From positions 604,501-668,500 of the forward strand of contig JAZKJV010000682.1 of NCBI GenBank assembly GCA_037367405.1: DNA of 64,000 nt, read 5' to 3'. The translations under genes were made by a program, and so were the position numbers. The notes below the pieces were generated by a model. That model saw nothing but the letters and a program-made list of their open reading frames with translations, was not told where the DNA came from and searched no databases. This DNA is from Ottelia alismoides. Lineage: Eukaryota; Streptophyta; Magnoliopsida; Alismatales; Hydrocharitaceae. Positions within the stretch are counted from its first letter, which is position 1. The number at the start of each line of letters is the position of its first letter. Of the stretch, positions 1 to 12,308 are shown in pieces.

Positions 1-368
1 CGCTCCGGTGAGCTCCGGCAGAGCTCCGGCGAGGAAAAAGGTGAGGAGGAAGAGGCCTGATCGAAGGGGAAGAGGGTTAGGGCGTTTTGGACGAGGGGAG
101 GGTTGGGTTTTAAGGATAAAACCCGGATTCGGATCCGGGTTCGGATCCGAATAGGACCCGGACCCTCCTCGCTAAAATGGCCATAACTCGGGCTCTCGAA
201 GTCGGATTTTAGCGTTCTTGGACTCGTTGGAAAGCTATCGACGAGCTCTATGCAATGGAATTCTTATTCGAATTTTTTAGTTACCGGCCAAGTACAGATT
301 TTGCAATTAAATCCAGACTCAGTCAAGATTTGTGTTTTAGTCCATGTTCGGTATTCGGGGTTTTCACA
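1..368 (-). repeat. 3' LTR of the Tekay-like element (cut by window edge)
   Basis: Direct copy of 6910-7277, offset 6909. By eye the copies differ at about three positions (A/G near 73, C/T near 206, G/A near 292). It ends at 368 just before the two copies diverge. Confidence 0.85.
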
Positions 369-536
369 TCATAAAAATCTCAAAGGAAGTCTCGTCCCCG
401 AGACTTAGGATTTGTCTAATCGATTTCAACACCCGAACCCCATTGTATCCAAGTCTCCCAGAGAAATGAGTGCATAAAAATCTCAAAGAGAGTGAAACCC
501 ATAAAATCTTCAAAGGGAACTGGACTATGGTTTCAA

Positions 537-3430
537 TTCCATACCAGTGAACAGATAAGGGTATTTCTCCCTCATTTCCGCCTCATGTTCCAATGTCGCT
601 TCCTCGACGTCTTGACTTCGTCATAGGACCTTGACCAAAGGGATCTCCTTCCGCCTCAGCCTCTTGGCCGTGTAGTCTAAAATCTGCACCGGCTCTTCTA
701 GGAAGGTGAGATTTGGCTCCACCGCCAAGCCTCTTAGCTGATCATGTGTCGGCGATATCGGATGCACTTCCGTAGATTCGACACGTGAAACACATCGTGG
801 ATTCCCTCGAGGTGTGGGGGAAGGGCCACCCTATAGGTCATTTTCCCAACACTGGCCAAAATCTCGAATGGTCCCACAAAATATGGTACTTGCTTGCCCT
901 TGGCACCGAATCGTTGTATGCCTCTCATTGGGGACACGTATAAGAACACGAATTTCCCAACCTGTGATCATGAGAAACTCTTTACTTACATGGGATTGGC
1001 TAAGAATTATATCCATTAGGGTATGAATGTAGGATAGCATACCTGAAACTCAAGATCTCTACATTGTTGGTCGGCGTAACTCTTCTGGCAGCTCTACGCG
1101 GCCAACAATTTCCTCCTAGCAGTCTCCACCACCCTGCAGGTCTCCTCAATGATCTGCGGGGTGAACATGGTGTTATCACCCACCTGTTGTCAACACAAAG
1201 GAGTGGTGCACCGCCTCCCATACAATGCCTCAATTGGTGACATGCCTGTACTGGCATGGTAGCTATTGTTGTACGTGAACTCAACTAGCGGAAGTGATCC
1301 TTCCAGGATTCCTTCCACTCAATCACACGAGCCCACAACAAGTCCTCCAGTGTCTGAACGGTCCTCTTGAACTGCCCATCTATTTGTGGATGGTATGGAG
1401 AACTCATGTATAGTTCGGTCCTCAAGGCTCTCATGAATTCTCCCCAGTAGGGTAATGTGAAATGGGAATCTCTGTTTCACACTACTTCTTTGGGTATCCC
1501 ATTCAACCGAATGATATGCTGAATGTATAACTTGGCTAGATGTACTGGTGTATATGTCATGTTGACCGGGATGAAATGGGCTGACTTCGTCAACCGATCA
1601 ATGATGACTCATATCACATCATGCCCTCTAGGGGTGCACGACAATGATGTGAAAAAAAACCGTGGAGATGCTCTCCCATTTCCACACTGAGATGGGAAGA
1701 GGTTGTAGTAAACCAGGAAGCCTCTAGTGCTCTGCTTTCATCATCTGGCAAATAAGACATCTGCTAACATGTTTGGCTACATCCTTCTTCATGCCTTCCC
1801 ACCAAAAGTGTTGGTGGAGGTTCCTATATATCTTGGTACCACCTGGATGTATGGAAAGTCTCGAGCTATGCGCCTCATCCAGGATCTCTCTCCTCAACAC
1901 CTCATCATCTGGAACACACACACGGTCCCCATTCCATACAATGGATTCACGGACTCGAAACCCGTCGAATTTATCCTTCAAGCATCTATGGTACAAGTTC
2001 TAGATCCTCTGATCTATATATTACCCTTGGATGATCTTGTCCCATATGCTACTATACTTTGTTGGCATAGTCACTACATCAGATGTACTCTCAAATAGAT
2101 GCCACTCAGAAATTGTAGTGGGTACATCCCAAGTCTGCAACCATGATGTCGAACCTTCAGTATATGATCGCCTACTCAAGGCGCATACTACCACATTCCC
2201 CTTACCAGGATGGTAGAAGATGGCACAATCATAATCTTTCAGCAATTCCATCCACTACCTTTGCTTCATATTCACTTCCTTCTGATCAAAAATGTATTTG
2301 AGACTCTCGTGCTCTGTGAAAATCTCAAATGTCACCCCATACAAATAGTGATGCCACATCTTTAATGCAGAGACTACGGCTACCAACTCCAAGTCATGAG
2401 TGGGGGTAGTTGCGTTCATGGTTCTTCAGCTGTCGTGATTCGTACGCCATAACATTTCCACGTTGCATCAACCCTGCACCCAAGCCCTCCATGGAAGCAT
2501 CTGTGTACACAGTAAAGTCCAGCGCACCAGAAGGAAGGGTGAAGATAGGTGCAGAAGATAATCGCTCTTTGAGCGTACGGAAGCTCAACTCACATTTGTC
2601 ACTCCAGACAAATGGCATCTCCTTCTGCATCAGCCGGGTGACAGGTAGGCAAACTGGGAGAACCCTCTAACAAATATCCTATAGTACTCGACGACATCAA
2701 GGAAACTGCGGATCTCCGTAGCCGTCTTAGGCCGCTCCCAAGACACCACTGCCTCTATCTTGGTGGTGTAAACTGACACCCCAGCCCCTGAAATCACATG
2801 GTCAAGAAATGCCACCTCAGAAAGCCAAAACTCGCACTTGCTATACTTGGCATATGAGCAGTGGTGCTCTTGAGGTGTCTCTAGCACAGAGCAAAGATGT
2901 GGCTCGTGCTTCTATTCATCATGGGAGTAGACTAGAACATCATCAATGAATATGATCACGAACGTTTCCACATTCAGAAGGAAAACTCGGTTCATCAAAT
3001 CGATGAATACATCAGGTGCATTCGTGAGTCTAAAAGGCATAATCAAGAACTCATAGTGGCCATATCTAGTGTGAAATGCATACTTCATCATGTCGGCCTC
3101 TTTGATACTCAACCGGTGATATCCTGACTGCAAATCAATCTTAGAGAACACAACTGCTCCCAAAGGGATCATCAATATGTGGGAGTGGGTAACTATTCTT
3201 AATTGTTCTCTTGTTCAGATACTTATAGTCTATGCATAGCCTCAACGATCCATCCTCCTTCACGAAGAGGTACTAGGGTGGATGAATCTCTCTCCACCAA
3301 CTCCTGCAACTGTACTTTGAGCTCCTTGAGCTCAGCTACTGTCAATCAATATGGAGGGATAGATATCGATCGAGTAGCGTGACCTCTAACTCTATCTCCT
3401 GTACTGGTGGTAATCCAGGTAGTTCATCTG
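537..3430 (-). pseudogene. Broken gypsy pol polyprotein: RT, RNase H, integrase, chromodomain-like tail
   Basis: Read on the minus strand from 3430 to 537. First come the protease-RT linker and start of RT (ELPGLPP-like stretch near 3410). RT follows (3175-2912) with [10 protein letters not shown] and the catalytic box FIDD, the counterpart of YxDD. RNase H comes next (2630-2021) with the TDAS motif, then the integrase zinc region (1996-1724) with an H-H-C-C pattern ending CLICQ. A badly decayed integrase core (about 1720-950) and the integrase C-terminal domain (949-734, VSPMRG and GPFEIL) follow. Last is a chromodomain-like tail (724-537) with a TGA stop near 627. Many stops and frameshifts separate the pieces and none is translatable as a whole. 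This normally copies and integrates the element; here it is dead. Confidence 0.85.
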
Positions 3431-3732
3431 AAAACATATCAGGAAACTCCCTCACAAGTCTAACATCATCTATCATCTGGTCATGTGTTGCTGAGTCTAC
3501 TACATAGGCGAGGTAGCCTACACAATTCTAATTGAGAATTTAGTGTACCACAATCTGGAGATGCACTCGATCTCACCATTAGATGTGTTGCTTGATTTAA
3601 GAGAGACTTATGGACATGGATGTAAACATGCTATTCTCCTGTGGACTTGTGTTGGGTCAGAAGACTTTCTCACTATCCAATATTCGAATACCAATGAGGG
3701 ATCGTATGCGTGAAATGGAATGGAGTACCACG
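3431..3732 (-). other. Leader between primer site and pol remnant; gag absent
   Basis: A full element of this kind would carry gag and protease here over two kilobases or more. Only about 300 bp separate the primer-binding site from the pol remnant and I see no gag or aspartic protease motif, so most of the 5' internal region has been deleted. Confidence 0.6.
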
Positions 3733-3744
3733 GCTCTGATACCA
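3733..3744 (-). promoter_or_regulatory. Primer-binding site, initiator tRNA-Met type
   Basis: The plus strand reads GCTCTGATACCA, the reverse complement of TGGTATCAGAGC, which pairs with the 3' end of plant initiator methionine tRNA. It lies three bases inside the LTR end at 3748, the usual spacing. It sets the element's direction and the inner LTR border. Confidence 0.88.
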
Positions 3745-3747
3745 TTC

Positions 3748-6700
3748 TGTGACTCCCCTAGGATCCGGGTACTCGGCAAACCAATCCATGCACATAATTC
3801 CACATTGAAATATTTGGCATTCACAAAAGCAGGAGAAAATAGGAACATGCAAAGGAAATATTTTTTCTCATTGCTTCCCATTGCATTCAACCTGTTCACA
3901 AGCACATGTATTTCCATTCACCAAATTCCATTACATTCTTTTATCCATTTCCATGTCCACAAAAATACATGTAAGCATAAATATAGATGTCCACAATTAT
4001 ATATTACATGCCATGTCTCTTAGAGAGAAACTACAAGTAAAGAAAACAGTAAAAACTACTACCAACTGTGCCACAAGAAGTGTAGTGAAGCTGCACTAAA
4101 AGTGATGTCTCCAAACTGCTCACTGTTGAGGACCTGCGGATCCACACATAGGTACGTTATGAGCAAAGTTGCTCAATACGAATTAGATAAAACTATACAA
4201 CAAAAAGCAGGATATAATTTAAATGTGTGCAAAAGAGAAAGAAACTAGATAACCTGATCTCACAAGAATCACATTTTTATTATGGTTATTAGATATGGAT
4301 ATGAGTAACCAAGCTTCGTGGATAGCCTGTGGTCTTGGTCTGGGTGAGACCTCACACTATGACTCTAAGGCAAAAAGAATGCCTTAGGGTTGGGGTGCCT
4401 CCGTAGGCATGCGGTGGGGTACAATGCATCCTAACTAAGTTCCCAACACGTCCACTTAGCCTCACTTCACAATTGTACTTCCGATTCACAATTTAAATTC
4501 CAACCCGTGAATCATCGCGACAATCCAATCCTCCTTATGCACAGGACATTCACATCCCACCACCAACTTCATTAACCACATTTTCCGGAACTCCCCTCTT
4601 AGCGCTCCCACTTTGAATACCGACCAATGTGGCCTACACTGGCCCGTACACGAGTGTTAACTCTAAGTGACAAGCGAAACACTAGCCGACCAACCATGAC
4701 TACTTGGCCCGCGCTCGAGCACCGGGCTAAAGCACGTAAGTGCGAGGCCAACACCGTCAGATCAGCACCTCGGTGTGCCAAGCAACATGTCCCCCAACCA
4801 TCGCAGCTACAGTAGCAGTTGGGATCGCGGTCAACTAGGCTTCTACCCGGGGCCCCAAGGGTGCATGCCCCTCCCTTGGCGACAACTTCTTCTCTACTAT
4901 CCGATCATCGTGATATATCATTGATATGATAATCATTACCTTGAACGCAACCCGGATTAGCCTTCTATTTAGGCACTTTTGTTAATAAAGAATAAGGTCG
5001 ACAAAGTATCAAAGGTAATTCTTTCCTCATGTGGTCTGACGTGGACGATCTCGATGTCATAAGAGATGAGGACAACCTACTTCTGTTAAGAAACAAATTT
5101 TAAGAAGATAGATCTGTAGCCTTGGTGTCGCCTCCCAACTCGTAGCCCAAAGAGAAACAAGGATACAACATAAGATGCTACGCCAGATAAAAGGTGAGCT
5201 GCATCAGTAAGGATTGCCAGATTATTGACCATTATACCGCCAGCCACTTTCACACAAATGAAACATATGCAAAAGCCACCAATATATAAAAGTTACCTCA
5301 TTGCAATATTTCTCTCTTTAGCATCTTTAGAATTGCTAGCAATGTTTGTCAACCCACAGGCAACACATGTTGCATAAATTTTACGACCATCTGTTATTTT
5401 TAAGTGTCCTCGTCACTGTTAAAATTGACAACTACATCTACACCACATTGAAAATTTGCAACCCTTGCAATGACTTATACCAGGTAACTTACACTAAATT
5501 CTATGTAGAAATTCATTCATCAGGTCATCTTTATTAGGTTAGAAGGTGTTCACTATCTGATGTTTGGGGTGTCGTGTGTTATGTGCACCGACGGATATAG
5601 AACCATGGTTATTTCAACGTGGGATTTGACCAATCAATGGTTCTAATTGGCACAGGAAATACTAGAGCTGGTTTGTAAGTCCACGCCAAAGTGCTTCTGT
5701 TGTTACTTGAAGCTTATAGATTGGGATTTTGTGATATAGAAATACTATGATGCTGATGGACTCTCGTATTATGCCACGAAGCTTATAAAAATATGTTGAT
5801 TTTTTTTACTGAAGGTGCATAGTCCTAAGCAATAAGTCAGGCCACAGATATTGCATTCTTTGTTACCAGCTAGCAGATGATTCAAAACCAGTGCAAAGTC
5901 AAGGAGGACAGCATGTGATAGTTGAAAACAGAGAAAGTAATCGAATAACAAAAGGGATCAAATGAACATGTTCTTATAAACCAGATACACTTTAAGTTTT
6001 CATCTGGCCAGATGGAGCTTTTACTTATCAGACTGGGTTCTCCAGTGAGCAAAGAAGACCACAGGTACACATTTTGAAGGGTGAAAAATTGTGGACAATA
6101 TGTTATAGAATTTGACACAATCGTCAGTACGGCATCAAACCTCCATTTCTGCAGGGAAAACATCTACTAGGATTCCTCACATATACAAGATAGGATACAG
6201 GTGGAAGGTATTAATCACCACCTAGCCATCCCCTCGATAGAAAAAGGAGAAGTGTTGTCTTTAAGTACCAATGGGTTCCGAATATAGGCTATCACGAGCC
6301 ATCAATCTATCAGCAGTCATAAGAGTTCTTTATCCTTGAAATGATCAAAAAGGATATCAGATCCCAATCACTTCTGTTCTAAACCACCCAGAATACACCC
6401 AATAAAATATGCCCAATGCTTTCAATCACTATGAGTAATTAAATGGATGAGAGCACTAACAATCGAGTCAAGACCTCCATGATCAATAAGCTTTTCCCCT
6501 GGCATTTCAATAGCTTTATTCTGCATAAGCACTACCCTAAAAAGTAATTAAATCTCATATGTTTTTCAGCTACAAGTTTGTGCTCTGAGGAGCACTCTAA
6601 GAACCCTACAGCCGGAGCTCTATGCAGTGCACTCCATCACTAAACACGCAAACATTGAGTTCACAGGGCAGCTCAAGATTTTGTACCACAAGGGTCCCTA

Positions 6701-7277
6701 AGTCTCTAAGATATCCAAACTTCGGACGAAATCCGTGCGGAAACCGCAGCAAGAGGTAGGAGATATCGTACCTCAAGAAGATCCGATTCCTCGGAACCTT
6801 CACCCACGAAGAACGGCACGATCAGTGCCCTGATGATGATGCAAACACGTATACGGAGATGCCTTGGACCTGCTCTACGCGGGGGTGTTCTCGGATCGTC
6901 GATCCGAGACGCTCCGGTGAGCTCCGGCAGAGCTCCGGCGAGGAAAAAGGTGAGGAGGAAGAGGCCTGATCGAAGGGGAAGGGGGTTAGGGCGTTTTGGA
7001 CGAGGGGAGGGTTGGGTTTTAAGGATAAAACCCGGATTCGGATCCGGGTTCGGATCCGAATAGGACCCGGACCCTCCTCGCTAAAATGGCCATAACTCGG
7101 GCTCTTGAAGTCGGATTTTAGCGTTCTTGGACTCGTTGGAAAGCTATCGACGAGCTCTATGCAATGGAATTCTTATTCGAATTTTTTAGTTACCGGCCAA
7201 ATACAGATTTTGCAATTAAATCCAGACTCAGTCAAGATTTGTGTTTTAGTCCATGTTCGGTATTCGGGGTTTTCACA
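3748..7277 (-). repeat. 5' LTR of the Tekay-like element, about 3.53 kb
   Basis: Bounded by TGTGAC at 3748 and TTCACA at 7277. In element orientation the U3 end lies at 7277. The part 6910-7277 is repeated at 1-368. The LTR holds no convincing host gene; short open frames inside it resemble nothing I know. A 3.5 kb LTR is long but within the range of Tekay/Del elements. Confidence 0.82.
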
Positions 7278-7440
7278 ACCGGGTACCCGGAATTCCATCG
7301 GGTATTTCCAGTGGGTCACATGCTTTGATAGGGTCTTCTGTGAATGGGTACCCGACCCGGCGGGTACCCGTGAATTTCGGGTCAGATTAGTTTGGATGGG
7401 TCGGGTACCCAGTTGACCCGTAATTTCTGCACACCCCTAG
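7278..7440. mobile_element. hAT-like element remnant (right end)
   Basis: The stretch is full of GGGTACCCG and ACCCG repeats and ends TGCACACCCCTA at 7439. Read on the other strand it begins TAGGGGTGTGCA, a terminus typical of plant hAT elements with TAGGG ends and subterminal GGGT/ACCC motifs. The Tekay-like element abuts it at 7277 and probably inserted into it, so the other end would lie beyond the window. Confidence 0.5.
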
Positions 7441-7772
7441 CTCCTGCAGCCCATGCAGGAGCAGAGGATTCACTTCCGATGAGGCAAAGCTTCTCCTTGG
7501 GGCGAGGCAGCCATTGCTTGATTGATATATTTACAGGCCAAGGATGCATCAATTATATATCTGTGATTATATAAAGATAGGTGCATCTGTGGACAAAACC
7601 AATTTGGTGAAAACGGATCCCTGTGCAATCTCATAGATACAAAAACGAAGCCATGTGTACGCAACCTCACACAACATCCATTTCTTTACATCACAAAAAT
7701 CAAACGAATCCCATGCTAAGTTCACTTCCCTTCTATTTATCCATTTCTCACAAACACACCAACCAATTGTGA
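7441..7772 (-). other. 3' flank of the DUF668 gene
   Basis: AT-richer sequence after the stop codon, on the minus strand. It probably contains the 3' untranslated region; I see no clear-cut polyadenylation signal and no other gene. Confidence 0.4.
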
Positions 7773-9242
7773 TCAATCGGAGTCCTCCGCCATCCCGCCT
7801 ACACAGAACACGCCGGGCTGATACCGGTAGACGCAGCTGAGGCCCACCAGCACCTCCACGATGGCCGCCTCCGCCTTCTCCCGGTCCGCCAGGTGCAGCG
7901 TCTGCAGCAGCAGCACCTTCGTCGCCGGCTCCATCTTCTGCCGCTCGCAGCTCCTCTCCGCGTGCCACCGCACCGTGTCGTGTGCCATCGGCCCCAGCCA
8001 CTGCAGTATCCTCCCCGCACCCTCCTTCCACCCCGCCGCCATCTTCTCATCATCCCGCGCCTCCGCATCCACCCTCTTGCACTGCCTCAGCTTCGCCATC
8101 ACCGCCGCCCGTAGATCACTCGGCAGCATCTGGTACAGCTCCTCCCTCGCGTCTTTCCCCGCCGATTCCGGCGAGAACAACATCTCCTCCGCCAGCACTA
8201 TGATGTCTGCATATCGCAACGCGAGCCCAGCTTCGCCGACGGTCCCCGTCGGCGCACCCAAGTAATTCACCGTCCACGACTTCACCTCATCTTTAGGGAG
8301 AGTTGGTCGCAGGATAGGCCCCGAATTGCGGAAGAACGCGCTGCCGGCGGCCGTCGGGCGTTCCAGCGGCCCGGAGAAGCAAAGCTGGTGAGGGTTGTAG
8401 TGGCGACGGTTCACGGCAAACCGGTACCGCCCATCGTGCTCCAAGACCACCAGCGGGAGATCGATGACAATTAAGGAGAAGATGGAGCAGATCCGCGCGA
8501 AGAGCGTGACGACAGAGCGCGACATGAGGTCCGCCACCCTCTCGTAGCTCCGCCCCCACAGCGAGTCCTCCTGCAGCTTCGCGACGACTCGCCGCTGCGC
8601 GGCGAGCTTCTTCATAAGCAGATCCGCCCCGGGAGGATCCGCCTGCGAATTCCCGGTCACGGCCGGAGGACCTCCGGCAGTGATGGGGCCGCTGTAGTTC
8701 CGCCACCGCTCGAGGTTGCGCTCGGATGCCTCGAGGTCGGCCAACGCTTCCATCTCACGGTGGAGCGCGGAGGTGGCGGAGAGGTACCCCTCCATCTTCT
8801 TCACCTTCTTGTCGAGGTCCTTGGTGGGGAATCCGAGCGCGAAGTCGGTGCCGCGTCCGGACTTGAGGTCGTTGTAGATGAGGTCGAACCCGCGGGGCCA
8901 ATTGACTCGACATCTCTCGCCGAGGCGCGTGATGGACGCGGCGGCGTGGTCGAGGTCGTCAACGAGCTCGGCGCAGGCGACGCGGAGGAGGCGGACTTCG
9001 TCAGTGGAGTTGAGGTAGGCGACGCCTTGGGATCGCATTGTGGAGCCGCGGAGCGTCACGAGCTCGGGGTCAGTGATGGAGCGGTGGAGGGAGATGAGGC
9101 GCGTCATGGTCTTGGCGGCTTCGAACGAGAGAATCCCGAGCTTCTGCTGCTGCCCCGCGTCGGCGTGAAAGGAACCGATGTCCGCCGCGGCAAGCCGCAT
9201 GCGGACGCCCGCGAGCCACGACTTCTTGGAGAGGGCCACCAT
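7773..9242 (-). CDS. DUF3475-DUF668 protein, PROTEIN PSK SIMULATOR-like
   Basis: Intact single-exon gene of 489 codons. The DUF3475 region is at about residues 34-95 (KLGILSFEAAKTMTRLISLH, then GVAYLNSTDEVRLLRVACAEL). The DUF668 region runs from about 329 (GTVGEAGLALRYADIIVLAE, then LYQMLPSDLRAAVMAKL) to about 470 (LLLQTLHLADREKAEAAIVEVLVGL). This domain pair is plant-specific; characterised members (PSI proteins) promote growth linked to phytosulfokine signalling, but the biochemical activity is unknown. This copy belongs to the shorter class and starts MVALSKK, without the N-terminal glycine that some members use for myristoylation. Hydrophobic residues near 251-267 are too few to claim a membrane segment. 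The coding is very GC-rich, unlike its surroundings. The first ATG follows an untranslated leader rich in CAG/CTG and sits in a good context. Function is inferred from family only. Confidence 0.9.
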   Translation of the reverse strand: MVALSKKSWLAGVRMRLAAADIGSFHADAGQQQKLGILSFEAAKTMTRLISLHRSITDPELVTLRGSTMRSQGVAYLNSTDEVRLLRVACAELVDDLDHAAASITRLGERCRVNWPRGFDLIYNDLKSGRGTDFALGFPTKDLDKKVKKMEGYLSATSALHREMEALADLEASERNLERWRNYSGPITAGGPPAVTGNSQADPPGADLLMKKLAAQRRVVAKLQEDSLWGRSYERVADLMSRSVVTLFARICSIFSLIVIDLPLVVLEHDGRYRFAVNRRHYNPHQLCFSGPLERPTAAGSAFFRNSGPILRPTLPKDEVKSWTVNYLGAPTGTVGEAGLALRYADIIVLAEEMLFSPESAGKDAREELYQMLPSDLRAAVMAKLRQCKRVDAEARDDEKMAAGWKEGAGRILQWLGPMAHDTVRWHAERSCERQKMEPATKVLLLQTLHLADREKAEAAIVEVLVGLSCVYRYQPGVFCVGGMAEDSD

Positions 9243-9480
9243 CTGGGCTCTCTTCTCTGCCGACCTCTGCGGCTGCTGCTGCTGCTGATGCTGCTTTCTG
9301 TATGTGTGGCCGTACGTTGGAAGTTCGGGGTGGATGATCGGGGTTTCGTATTAAAGGATTTGCTTGGGGATGTGGATTTCCACGAAGGTTCCTCAACGCG
9401 GCATCCCCAAAAAACAAAGAGCGATTGGGTGCGCGATAGATACCATGTGGGGGCGGCGGGAGTTTGGAGTTTTTAAGCAA
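9243..9480 (-). promoter_or_regulatory. 5' leader and proximal promoter of the DUF668 gene
   Basis: Upstream on the minus strand lies a CAG/CTG-rich probable leader (about 9245-9295) and, further up, a weak TTAAAAAC stretch at about 9470-9477 that could serve as a TATA element. No sharper motif is visible. Confidence 0.35.
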
Positions 9481-9714
9481 TCGGAGGTAGTACGTTAAAC
9501 GCTGCCGACTTGATATATAGGTATATATTTTTGGAGAAGTATCTACTATTTTGGGTAAATTGCAAGAAAAGGGCACCGGCAATGTGCCGTTTCCGATTAG
9601 GAGCTTCATTCTTTGAAAAAATAAGAAAGAGAGACTTGATTTTTGTGTCCATGGAATGCATATCTCACATGTTGAGTATCGTACTATTCTGAGATATCGG
9701 TTGATGATTCTTTT

Positions 9715-10286
9715 ATTCACAACTGATGAATCATGTCTAGTATGCCATAAAGCTTACCTGGACGTCTTTGGAGAGCATGCTGTTCGTTATTGTGAACTCA
9801 CCGATTTTAAATATAAACATGATCTTCTTAGGGATGTCCTTTATGATGTACTCAGGAAGGCTGGAGTTTCTTCAAAGAAAGAAGTACCTGTGAATTTTTT
9901 GACTGGCCCACAAGAGGGAAGATCCACACTCAGGCCAGTAGATGTCTTAATTTTTGGATGGGCTGGAGGCATGCATTGGTTTAACGGGAGTTTCTCTATT
10001 AGTTGGTCCGATAAAAGAGGATTTCATTGCGGTATGCGCTGCACAGAAAGCTGTCTCAGCTAAAGTTGTCAAACATGAGAAGGCTTGTATTGACAATCAA
10101 CATGTTTTCATCCCATTCGATTTTGACACTTTTGATTTCTTGGCAACTGAAGCGGTAGAGTTTCTTAAGAGGGTTCAAAAAATTATGCATAACAATGTTA
10201 TGATCTACAGTTCTATGGATATTATATTTCGAAGAATTGATTTTGCCATCCAAAAGAGATTGGCAGCGCAGTTTGTTGCTATGTAA
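9715..10286 (+). pseudogene. Relic of a reverse-transcriptase-associated plant repeat protein (C-terminal part)
   Basis: The frame from about 9715 gives CLVCHKAYLDVFGEHAVRYC, then HDLLRDVLYDVLRKAG and GRSTLRPVDVLIFGWAGG. A frameshift near 9970 moves the match to another frame: LTGVSLLVG, QHVFIPFDFDTFDFLA, FAIQKRLAAQFVAM. From memory this closely resembles the C-terminal tail of repeat proteins often annotated as reverse-transcriptase-like or auxilin-like in plant genomes. The N-terminal catalytic part is missing. Decayed, non-functional. Confidence 0.6.
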
Positions 10287-12270
10287 TTCTAATATTCATT
10301 GCATCTACTAGCATTAGTAGGATGTTCATTTGTAATAGGGTACTATAATGGAGAGAATTGTTATGTCGATTAAATTACAGAAGACTATAAGCTTTCATGA
10401 CCTTTACATGTTGATTAAGTTTTAGAATTGAAAGTTCGGAATCTTCTTTGTTAGATTTGAAATATGAGACCTTAAATTGGAAAGAAATGCATAGTCGAGG
10501 TCTTTTCTTTTATAATTCACATGGGTACTTTGTTTCTTACCATCCTTTACACTTGTATCCCTGTAAAAATATTGCTATACATTTTAATCATGTAATATAT
10601 ATACACACACAGAATTTCACACACCGGCCTCTTAGATTTCTGGATTTGCAATTTCATCCATTTTCGGATCAGAAGGCTTGTGAGGACCATTGTGTAAATA
10701 TAAAAATAACAAGGATGCTGATGTAATTTCGATACTCTAAGGCATTAAATGCAAGACCCCTTGCATTTGAACATTTTGCATTATATAAGTTTGAGTGAAA
10801 TTAGGGATTGCGTCGATGCAAACAGTAGGAGAAGCTATTATAGTATCCTTATTCATTCTATAACATATATCTATTTGTATACTTCTCTTCTCTGTATAAT
10901 TTTAATTTTAATCTGTACTATATATTAAAGGCCGCCAAGTCGGCGGCCAATATTAATTTTATCGCAAAAAATTCCAATCTATATTATATATCTATAACAT
11001 ATCTTAAGGGCCGTCACGTTCACATCACCTAATGGCATTAGTTTTTATATAGAATATACATTTATAACATGTCATAAAGACCGCCACATCACATCACGTT
11101 ATGTGACTGTATTATTTTTTTTTGCATAAAATTCTGTTTTGGTTCTTCGGATTCCACCGCATTTCGACAAATGAATTTGTCGCTCGCAGTAAATAGTTTA
11201 CTGTACCACATATACAGTTAAAATTTGCTTTCGTGACGAAAATCTGGATCCTGACCCTCTATCATCCGTCCATGTAGTGCGGCAAATAGTTTGCTATCAA
11301 GACAAATCGTTTGTCGATATATCCCTACTATGGGAAATATTTTCGCACCGTCCTCATTTTGGTAAATCCCCCCTCTCATGTTCGATAAATACCCACCGAT
11401 CATTTCTTGTATGCCCTAGCTAAAACCACGAGAATACTCAAGTCATGTTGCCACTTCTACCCTTTCCCCAACACCATCTCACATCTAGGCTTAATGCCCA
11501 CTGGCTCCATTGTTCTCCATGCCGATGGGTCCGCCTCACAATCGAGGCTGACGTCTACGTTGCAATCTAACTGTAGGTTGATGGATCAGAATAGCATCGA
11601 TAATATAGATTATGTGCTCAGAATTGTAAACTGATACCAGAAACGCCATTCCTGGTTCAGGCACTTCTTTGCTGCATAGAATCGCCTCTCCAGCCCCATC
11701 TTCACCTCCTCCCGCATGTGCCCTAAGGAACAATGATAGTCAAAGTCGCCTCCTCTCCAGTTGTATCGCGTAGTCAAATTCCAGTCAAATGTAAAAGTCG
11801 CGTCTTTTTGAATTTTCGGGCGAGTACGTGGCTAACATTCATGCTTGTCTGTTGTGTTTGTCCATTTGAAATTTTGATGTGGCAGTGCATGGTGCATCTT
11901 GAAATTTGGGCGAGCACCTTGGCGAACATCGAGCGGATACATAATGTGCTCGCCCACACTCGTAAACAAAAAGACAAAGAACCCATCCTTCTCATTCTAC
12001 CCGCAACCCGTCCTCCAAAACCCTCCTCCGACGATCATTCCCTTGCTCACCTTACCTCTGATGATACCCGTTTGGATTTTCTAAGCACACACACACACAT
12101 CTTCCTTTAGGTATATCCCTTCTTCATTTCTCTCATTTCTTTTAGCATTTCCTTTCATATCGTTCATGTTTGGATATTTTTGGTTTTTTGTATTGTTGAT
12201 AGATTATTCATTATACATGTTAGATTTTTATTGCTCGAACATGTTGCGTATGCTACGTACGATTCATTTA

Positions 12271-12308
<38 letters not shown>

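Larger units (their letters stand above)
1..7277 (-). mobile_element. Tekay/Del-like Ty3/gypsy LTR retrotransposon, partial
   Basis: Minus-strand element read from right to left: 5' LTR (3748-7277), primer-binding site (3733-3744), shortened internal region with pol remnants (3430 down to about 537), and a 3' LTR that runs off the left edge (368-1). Bases 1-368 match 6910-7277 with about three differences, which fixes the shared LTR boundary ...TTCACA. Both ends of the 5' LTR show the short inverted repeat TGTGA/TCACA. The pol order RT, RNase H, integrase, chromodomain-like tail fits the chromovirus branch, and the 3.5 kb LTR and sequence flavour suggest Tekay/Del. No gag is visible; the space between primer site and RT is only about 300 bp. 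The outer target duplication cannot be checked because the left end is missing. Confidence 0.85.

Noticed and set aside
10915..11130. Helitron end suggested by TCTGTACTATATATTAAAGG and a GC hairpin
   Set aside because: No CTRR terminus follows the hairpin at the right distance and no A-T target context or second end was found.
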